A stretch of DNA of 64,000 nt from Punctularia strigosozonata HHB-11173 SS5 (lineage: Eukaryota > Basidiomycota > Agaricomycetes > Corticiales > Punctulariaceae). The notes under the pieces were generated by a model. That model did not search any database. It was not told the DNA's origin and worked only from the letters and a program-made list of their open reading frames with translations. The stretch spans positions 1,574,935 through 1,638,934 of the forward strand of contig NW_006767435.1 of NCBI RefSeq assembly GCF_000264995.1, in the 5' to 3' direction. Below, piece after piece: positions 57,372 through 64,000 of this stretch; within the stretch, counting starts at the first letter, position 1; every line of letters starts with the position of its first letter. The translations under genes and the position numbers were made by a program.

Positions 57372-59138
57372 TCACCCATTGCTTCCGCTCGTCGTCCACT
57401 TCAAGAGAATCTTGAGCGCCAGAAGCACATGCCGCAGGGCACGCGTCCATTGCTCTTCCTGACTGAATTGCAACTTCACGCTCGCTTCGCCAATCTTGTC
57501 CTTCACAATCCTATACCATCGACTTATCAGCACCATCTATGCAGCATCTGGAGACCAATATGGCTTACTGATGTGGGAAGTCAAGATTCGGATCTTGTCC
57601 CTTGGCGTAGTCCGTGACCTGCTTCAGGCACTCCAGAAACGCCACCATCGCAAAGTCGAACCTGCGGTTGTGCAGCAACCGGCCGATATGCAGGTCTCCG
57701 GAACCGTACAGCTCGTAGCTGGCCTTATCCCCGCTAATCCGCTCTATGCGTGAGAAGGAGCCCATCGGCACTAAACGATAGCTGGCAAAAGATTGGGCTA
57801 TTGAATTGCGAACCAGGATAATCAATCTATGGAACTCACTGCTCGAAGGTGAACTCCAGTTTGCGTGAGATAGTATATAGCAACAGCAACGTTTGGCCCC
57901 ATGCAGCGTTGATCTCGGTCCATTCTACCTGGACTCAAATGTCAGATCAATGTGGTATAATGAAATCTGGAAACTACGCACAGGTACTCCTGGTACCCGT
58001 CCGAGCCTAAGACCGTTGATTGTGCCGAAGACACCGTCGTGTCCAATGCAGAACGCATCGTTATAGACATTCGTCCGCTCCAGCTTCTCAAGCGTCGCAG
58101 AGTCCGCTGCGTATGCTGCGCGAAGCGCCGCCAACTGCGAACTTTGCTGCGAGGCCACTAGGAGCTGGGCGTTGTGTGCTCGCCAGAAACTGAAGGAACG
58201 AACGTCACAATGCAGCAAGCCCCGGATAATTGCTAGACTCACTCCGCTTCCTCCTCTTCCAACGCCTTCTCCTCAAGCTCCAGGGCCCTTAGCTCCTCCT
58301 CAAGCTGCTCCCGCTCTCGTTCCGCCTCCTTCAGCTGCTCCGTAGCCACCCACTCCTCTTGCTTCAGCATGTCGATCTTCCTCTCCGCCTCGTCCTTCCC
58401 CATCGCCAGACCCTTCGCGATTCGCTCCTTCTCCCTCTCCTTCTCCTTCCGCACCTCCTTCTCGAATGCCAGATAGCCGTCGCGCTCCTTCTTCGTCTCC
58501 TCCAGCTGCCGCTCCAGGTTGGTCAGGAGTATATGCGTACATTCGGCGCAGAGCGGGTGGTCGATGTCCGTCCGGCTCGACATAAGGTTGAAGAGCCGGA
58601 GAGAGGACTGCAGGTGATGGGACATGGGTGACGGGCTCGGTGGATCCGGGACTGGGGTGATTTCCGGCGCAGCGGCTGGCTGGGCCTTGCCGCCTGCACG
58701 CGGTCGAGGAGCGGTCTTCTTTCCAGAAGTGGGTCGGGATGGTGGCGCAGAGGAAGGTGGAGGGATGGTGCGTATTATGCTGTCCTGTAGTAGCACGAAC
58801 GACTCGTGCGGAAGGAGGGGCCGATGGGGCTGCTTGCCTTGCGCTCGAGGGGACAATGATCCTGGCGCAGGGTCAGGGTGCGCTGAATGTGGCCAGGCCG
58901 TCTTTTCATGGTTGGATGACCTCGGCTGGTCGGTTCTCTCCGTATCGTTGAGTTGTAGCGATGGTGTGGTCGGGGAAGCAGGCAGAGAGGTCGCTATCAT
59001 GTCATACGCCGAGGGCGTAAGATCTACAAGGGATGCATCCGGCTAACAAAGTGAAGTGGTGGTAATGAGCGTACGTAGATTGAGGACGGTAGGACTTACC
59101 TGGAGCGACTTCTTGCATTGCTGACATATGAAAGCCAT
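57372..59138 (-). CDS. ATG6: Atg6/Vps30 (Beclin 1), autophagy PI3-kinase subunit
   Basis: The first exon is only [13 protein letters not shown] at 59138; an intron joins it to [21 protein letters not shown] Ser/Pro-rich region with [20 protein letters not shown] follows (the conserved 'SFVxL' segment). Then [20 protein letters not shown] and a long charged coiled coil ([40 protein letters not shown]), and the evolutionarily conserved domain: [105 protein letters not shown] and finally [16 protein letters not shown] with TGA at 57372-57374. It is the Vps34 complex subunit needed for autophagy and vacuolar sorting on endosomes and the phagophore. Complete. Confidence 0.93.
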
Positions 59139-59584
59139 GGGTAATGTCTAGTATCAATGGACGGGCACTCAGGTGTATCTTAGATTGGTTGGCACAGAGT
59201 GTTAGATAAAAGCTGAAATAATCGTCGTCTGGATGATCTTTCTTAGGTACGTTCGTTTCTGCCTCCTTTGACACCAACTTCGGAAGAGCAGAAGCGTTGC
59301 CAAGAATGCGACACCGTTGCAGACAAGAAGTGGCTGAAGTGGCTGTGTAATACGCGCTCGCAAAGAAGTCACATGTCCTCACGTCATTTCATTTCCCAGT
59401 GCACTTCGCAAGGCTTGACACTTACCCCGCTCAGCAGCCCAATGCGCAGAGGCTACGTCAACACACTCCTCCAATCGCTGTCATGTCACACAGATTGCCT
59501 ATAAAGTCTGGTCATCCACCGTCTTACTCACACCACTCTCATCCCCGTTTTCTACATCATAATCGCTAGCCTACTTATTTTGTG
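59139..59584. promoter_or_regulatory. divergent promoter of ATG6 and the BLI-3-like gene
   Basis: 446 bases between outward-facing starts. Minus-strand frames here extend ATG6 upstream only by chance. A CCTATAAAG at about 59500-59505 is a possible TATA box for the rightward gene. Confidence 0.5.
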
Positions 59585-60403
59585 ATGTCTACCGCCGATG
59601 CTCACTTGGATCCTACCGCCAAGACTCAAAACCACAATCTAACTCCGCAGGAGAAGATAGAAGGTTGGCTTGAGGAATTAAGGTTCCCGCTTGCGAGACT
59701 GACAACAATCGTAGGTCTTCACAAGATAGTGAAAGCTGCCCATGCGGGTATGCTAACCACTCGTGCTGCCGATGGGCATTTACATGCCCGTGCCATGGCG
59801 CCGAGCGGACGTAGGTCCAAGCTATTCTCTCCTATGCCATACTCTCATGATTGCAAGCAGCTGTGTCACCATCTCAGACGACGCTTTACTTCATCGCGAA
59901 CAATGTCACTCACAAGTCCGACGAGATCGAGAACGACAACCATGTCAATGTATCGTGAGCGATTTTTGTCTACAAGCTCGAGCATACTTGTCATGAATTG
60001 TCGCTAGCTTCTTTGATCCGGCCACGACCAGTTGGGCGTCGTACGACGGAATAGCAACATTGTCTCAAGATCGTGAGCTGATCAAAAAGCACTGGAATCG
60101 AGCCTACCACCCCGGATATTTCGGCAACCTCGACGACGGCGTCCATAAGGGTGACGAACACGACCCGCGCGTGAGCATCATCGAGGTCGTGCCATGCGAG
60201 ATCCGATACTGGGTCGGAACGTCGTCTTCCATTGTGCGTTCTGCGCAGGCTGTGTACAGTACTGTGACCGGAAAGGGGGGTGCCCCTGGTGAACTGAGGA
60301 TTATCACATCGGATGAGGCGAGTGGCCCTATCTCACATACTTGATGTTCGCTGATTGTTTGCATCAGATCAAATTGACTCAGGGTCTTCAAACCAAGGCT
60401 TGA
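59585..60403 (+). CDS. FMN-binding split-barrel protein, BLI-3-like (pyridoxamine 5'-phosphate oxidase family)
   Basis: Starts MSTADAHLDPTAKTQNHNLT at 59585. LTTIVGLHKIVKAAHAGMLT and DGHLHARAMAPSG form the first strands of the split barrel, then YFIANNVTHKSDEIENDNHV and NVSFFDPATTSWASYDGIAT. SQDRELIKKHWNRAYHPGYF, GNLDDGVHKGDEHDPRVSII and EVVPCEIRYWVGTSSSIVRS follow, and the last intron gives SDEIKLTQGLQTKA with TGA at 60401-60403. Introns are short and keep frame. The family is close to Neurospora BLI-3 (blue-light-inducible) and bacterial general stress protein 26; members bind flavin, and their reaction is unclear. A polyadenylation-type AATAAA lies at 60455, soon after the stop. Confidence 0.85.
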
Positions 60404-60446
60404 ACATTCTTGAGGTTTCGATGCAATCTTTGTACCATCAGCATGT

Positions 60447-60926
60447 ATGCAATGCAATAAACCTTGCTCTCACATTGGTTGCCGTGAAGGACGAAAGCAA
60501 CTGTGTCTGTCGCCTTGTGTCTCGCTTGACCTGTCACGCATACATGTGTATCGAGGATTTGCTGTGGATGGTGCTGTGGGTTTGGATGCTATGCACTCCG
60601 CGATACATTCGGGAATACCCTCTTTTCTTTCGCTAATTCTCACACAGCTCTGGGGGCTGTGTTTCCTACTACTATTCGAGAGTACTTGCTTCGTTGCTTC
60701 CGCCTTGACGAGCTTGGACTCTCGGCAACCAAGACACCTTCCATGCGCTACATACTCAACACGTTGGCACCGGCTTGCGCCGAAACGTTGAAGATGCCTC
60801 GTAAGCTCAGCAACGAAGAGATGACTTGCGAGGCGCCCGGACTTCGGTGCGGCCCGTGTCACGGCCCCCGAGGCCGTCCTTGATATTCTGCGACTGCTTC
60901 AAGACGCGCTACTGCTAAGCTTGTAA
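60447..60926 (+). CDS. uncertain small gene, function unknown
   Basis: Coding-like pieces appear on the plus strand. SLDLSRIHVYRGFAVD (about 60520-60567) can be joined, by a GT...AG intron ending at CACACAG near 60651, to ALGAVFPTTIREYLLRCFRL, then DELGLSATKTPSMRYILNTL, APACAETLKMPRKLSNEEMT. A further frame reads ARVTAPEAVLDILRLLQDAL and stops at 60924-60926, but needs another intron or shift. The first ATG at 60447 overlaps the poly(A) signal of the gene before it, so the true start is probably later or the locus is a remnant. The Cys-rich start (CNKPCSHIGC) may therefore not be translated. I do not recognise the family. Confidence 0.35.
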
Positions 60927-61276
60927 ATCATCACATTCCCGGATTTAGTGGCCAAAACCGAACAAGTATCTCCTCGGGTGGCAGGAAGTAAACGACAGAT
61001 GTCATGCTCATTGCTCATGTTGATACTCGATGCCGGCGAGCAAGCCGCCTTGCACAGACACTCCGCAGCAAGAGCTGTCCCCTGCAACGCTCGGATATCT
61101 GAGAAGCCCCCCGTTCTGAACGTCGATGCATTGCACAATACGTAGGCACGGCGTTCATCATACCTGCGGCCTGCGGTCCCAGTCAAATGGCAATTCTCTG
61201 CGAAGGGCCGGCGGCGGGAATACTTCAACCACTGGGTGATATGCGAGGAATAGTTTTTCTCCCTTCGCATACCTCC
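60927..61276. other. intergenic region, nothing recognised
   Basis: 350 bases before the O-fucosyltransferase-like gene, presumably its promoter. Confidence 0.45.
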
Positions 61277-63019
61277 ATGTACCATCTGCTACGCTCCCCC
61301 AAGCGGCGCGAGGGCGTCCTGCCCTCCCACTACCACCACCCTCCGTTGACGGCCCGGCTGCAACGTGTGTTCGCTTGGCTCGTGTTTGTGTTCCTCGTAG
61401 GCTGCGGCTGCAGTTTTATACGTGCATGGTCGCAAAACGTACAACGATCGGGGCGATGGGATCCGCCGCCCATGCGGTGGGCGGGTGGAAGCCTGAGGTC
61501 GCCCCCGGAGCCCACATACCGCGACGTCAGGCTGTGGGAGGACAACTTGCCACAGCATAACCTATCCCTGCCTTATCCGGAAGGAGAAAACGGGCGCTAT
61601 GTCAAGTTCTCGACACAGGTCGCGGGTTTGGGATGGAACAACGTCCTCAACGAGCTGTGGGTCGATATGAGCTATCGGAACCCATTCGTTGAACGCGTTG
61701 GCTGAATGACCGTGCTACAGACTACTATGCGCGCATCTAGCGTATGACTCCGGTCGGGCTTACGTCTTCCAAGAATGTGAATGATCCGTCTTGATATCCC
61801 GAAGTCTCAAGCTGACCGCTCTCGCTCGCAGATAAATGGGCTGCCGAGCATTATCCTTGGCCGGTCCGCGTCTGGCCATGGCAGGGCGGTCCGAGCAAAC
61901 CGCGCACGCCGCTGAACGCGCTCGTTTCCGGTCCCACCGCGGGCGGGAACTGGGACGACGGGGATGAAGCGCCTCGGTCCGTCAGCGACAGGTGGTGGAA
62001 TACCGTATGCGCAGACCCGGATGACGTCGAGATCATCTGGTCGGATGACGCAAAGAAGGGCATGCGGGACGTGCCCGGGGACGAGGTATTCCGCCACTGG
62101 TCTTCGCTTTTGCGTCGGTCCACGAAGAAGTGCGTCGAAGTCAAGGAAGGGCCGTCAGGGGACGATGGGACGCCCCAGGTAGGCTGCGAATCCGGACTGC
62201 GGGAGCAACAGGGTGTATGTTGACCGTTACGAATCGCGCTAGGTGTTTGACCTTTGGATACTGGGCTCGAAGCGCATATTGCCGCTCTGGGACATGTTCA
62301 AAGATTCACCCACGTCCCGGCTGCTCTCCGTGTCGCCCATCGTCGCGTCCGCCGTCGCGCGCAATGAACACCTCTTCCTCCCGCGGGGTGCCAGCGCCCG
62401 GCGCGGATCCCCCAATCCCTACGACCGCATGATGGCCCTCCACATGCGTCGCGGGGACTACGTCGGCCAGTGCCGCCATTTTGCTAGGTACGGCTCGAGC
62501 TTCTATGGTTGGAATCAGCTGCCGTTCTTGCCCGACCGGTTTGAAGTTCCGTCTGGCGGGGAGACGCCGGAGAGGACGGATATTTACATGCGGAGGTGCT
62601 GGCCGACGCTGGAGCAAACGCTAGAGAAGGTGCGCGAGGCGAGGGACGCGTATATTCGGGAGCACGATCCCGCATTGGGTTCTACCACGGTGCTCGACGT
62701 CGTGCACGTTTTGTCTGATGGCGACGAAGAGTGGCTTAGGGCGCTCGAAAGAGGCTTGCGTGACAGTGGGTGGGGAACGGTGGTCACTTCCAAGGACCTC
62801 GCGTTGGACAGCGAGCAGACCGGCGTCGGCATGACCGTGGACATGGAGATCGCGCGCAAGGCCGCAGTGTTTATCGGCAATGGGGTAGGTCATGTCTCAT
62901 ATAGCTCGAAGTGAACGTATCACCGACCGTTTTCTCATCAGTGGTCATCCTTCACCAGTAACATCATCCACCGAAGACTAGTGGATGGGAGGGAGAACAT
63001 CTCCAACCGTTTTTGGTAG
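61277..63019 (+). CDS. O-fucosyltransferase-like type II membrane protein
   Basis: ATG 61277 opens MYHLLRSPKRREGVLPSHYH, then a single membrane anchor LQRVFAWLVFVFLVGCGCSF, typical of Golgi type II proteins. The lumenal part reads YVKFSTQVAGLGWNNVLNEL; an intron leads to LLCAHLAYDSGRAYVFQE and another to YKWAAEHYPWPVRVWPWQGG. Later blocks: VFDLWILGSKRILPLWDMFK, MMALHMRRGDYVGQCRHFAR (the H-x-R-R-G-D peptide that contacts GDP-fucose in O-FucT folds), YMRRCWPTLEQTLEKVREAR, VVHVLSDGDEEWLRALERG and MTVDMEIARKAAVFIGNG. The last exon gives WSSFTSNIIHRRLVDGRENI and SNRFW, TAG at 63017-63019; the S-S-F-T-S-N end is typical of the family. All joins keep frame. It belongs to a basidiomycete-expanded family of unproven acceptor; glycosyl transfer is inferred. 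Confidence 0.75.
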
Positions 63020-63180
63020 CATTGGATCCAGATAACTGTTCGCAAGAAAGCGCATACTGTATACGTAGATGAGATATAGCCTCGGACACATCGGACATAC
63101 AATCTCAGTAGTAATACTAATCACACATGTATTGTACAAGTAGCATATTGGACACGGGAGATCTTCCTGGCGCAATAGAA

Positions 63181-64000
63181 TCACACACGATGGGCAGGCT
63201 TGACGATCAGTGGCATTTGGTTGCCCTTTTCAAGTTCGCCCGCTACGGAGGGTCGCGTTACGAGCTGCATGTAGTTCACCACGATATCTTCTTTCCGCGT
63301 GGCAAGCTCGAACTCGAACGATTTAACAAGTGCGAAGAGGAGGGCTTTCATCCTGTCGTGCCCTTGTCTAGGCAGATGTTGCAGGATGAGATCGAGTTGC
63401 TTACTCGACGATAGAAAACCGGTAGCCAATGCAGGCGTGCGGGCCCGCTAAAAAGGGTCCGGTAAGCTGTGTCTGCCTATAAGATCACCTAGTAATCGGC
63501 GACTAACCCAGGAAAGTCATGATGTTGCTCCACACTCCAGGGATAGAGTTCACAGCTTGCGGAAGGTGTTGCCATCTTTCTGGTCTACGACGATTCTCAG
63601 TGACATCGTACTGTCTTACTCTTGGGGTCATCATCGAAGCACCACTCACATAAACTCCGAAGCATCAGGGCCCCACAGTCGCGACGACCTGTTGAGGGCC
63701 AGGATAGGCAGTATGACAGTTTGACCTTTCTTGACCCTATTCATGGGCGCTTAAGCAAAGAAAGCAAAGATACCCCAAGTGGTATCGAAACGGAAAGAAC
63801 CTACCGAATCTCAGAACAAACCTGACCGCGGGTGTCGACGAAAGGTCTCTCGAGCGGAATCACGTCGTCCTTCTGTGCCACCCTAATGGCGCTTGGAACC
63901 GGAGCTCTGACTCTCAATGTTTCCCTGCAAACGCTGTCGAGGTACGCTGAGCTCAATTGTTAGACCGGTTTATCACACAAACGCATCATTTATCGGGCCT
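63181..64000 (-). CDS. cytochrome P450, C-terminal half (5' end outside window)
   Basis: Minus-strand exons running into the right edge. Read from the edge: [20 protein letters not shown] with the K-helix [24 protein letters not shown], then [28 protein letters not shown], an intron, and [20 protein letters not shown] (the PERW motif). NIMTFL is spliced to [15 protein letters not shown], the heme-binding loop with its axial cysteine, and a last intron leads to [40 protein letters not shown] and IVKPAHRV, with the stop at 63181-63183. This is a class of basidiomycete microsomal P450, ER-bound monooxygenases with CPR as partner. The membrane anchor, I-helix and start lie beyond base 64000. The CYP family number cannot be given from this half. 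Confidence 0.88.

Noticed and set aside
63127-63414. Plus-strand open frame near the right edge
   Set aside because: Antisense to the last P450 exon, whose protein sequence is unmistakable.
1-64000. A linked biosynthetic or defence gene cluster
   Set aside because: GMC oxidase, P450, hydrolases and transporters are present but scattered among housekeeping genes, with no backbone synthase, so a metabolite cluster is not supported.

Overview
The window reads as nuclear chromosomal DNA from an agaricomycete basidiomycete, probably a wood-decay fungus of polypore type. The evidence is dense genes on both strands, many introns of about 50-65 bp with GT...AG borders, and typical families: aryl-alcohol-oxidase-like GMC enzyme, P450, CBM1-bearing glycosidase, TPR-CHAT protein and a basidiomycete-only hypothetical family. 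I found no tRNA, rRNA, CRISPR or retroelement. Gene models were spliced by eye; most exon joins were checked by keeping the reading frame and the family motifs intact.

Layout. 1-5.8 kb: 3' part of a GMC oxidoreductase, a divergent or decayed orphan-family gene, an alpha/beta hydrolase and a small three-exon metallothionein. 5.7-16 kb: a TPR-CHAT gene sits between two copies of one segment (end of the metallothionein gene, chitin synthase promoter, chitin synthase N-terminus). The left copy is a broken fragment; the right copy leads into a complete chitin synthase. 16-27 kb: R3H protein, FLVCR-like MFS carrier, WBP4-like splicing factor, a compact SWIM-finger protein of the Shu-complex type, a CDCA7-like chromatin protein, and Tim17. 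27-34 kb: three tandem secreted alpha/beta hydrolases, the first frameshifted, with a 781-bp inverted-repeat element between the second and third. 34-49 kb: Mmc1-like mitochondrial protein, RraA-like protein, VanZ-like membrane protein, DNA polymerase kappa, a coiled-coil protein, two short MITEs, a Dal5-type MFS transporter and a CBM1-GH27 alpha-galactosidase. 49-64 kb: PH/coiled-coil protein, F1-ATPase delta subunit, glutamate-cysteine ligase, Atg6/Beclin, a BLI-3-like flavin protein, an uncertain gene, an O-fucosyltransferase-like protein, and the 3' half of a P450.

Most of these are unrelated housekeeping genes placed side by side. Weak functional themes are metal/thiol handling (metallothionein, Gsh1), DNA repair and chromatin (Sws1-type protein, Pol kappa, CDCA7-like protein) and mitochondria (Tim17, F1 delta, Mmc1-like). 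The most dynamic parts are the metallothionein/CHAT/chitin synthase duplication and the hydrolase cluster.
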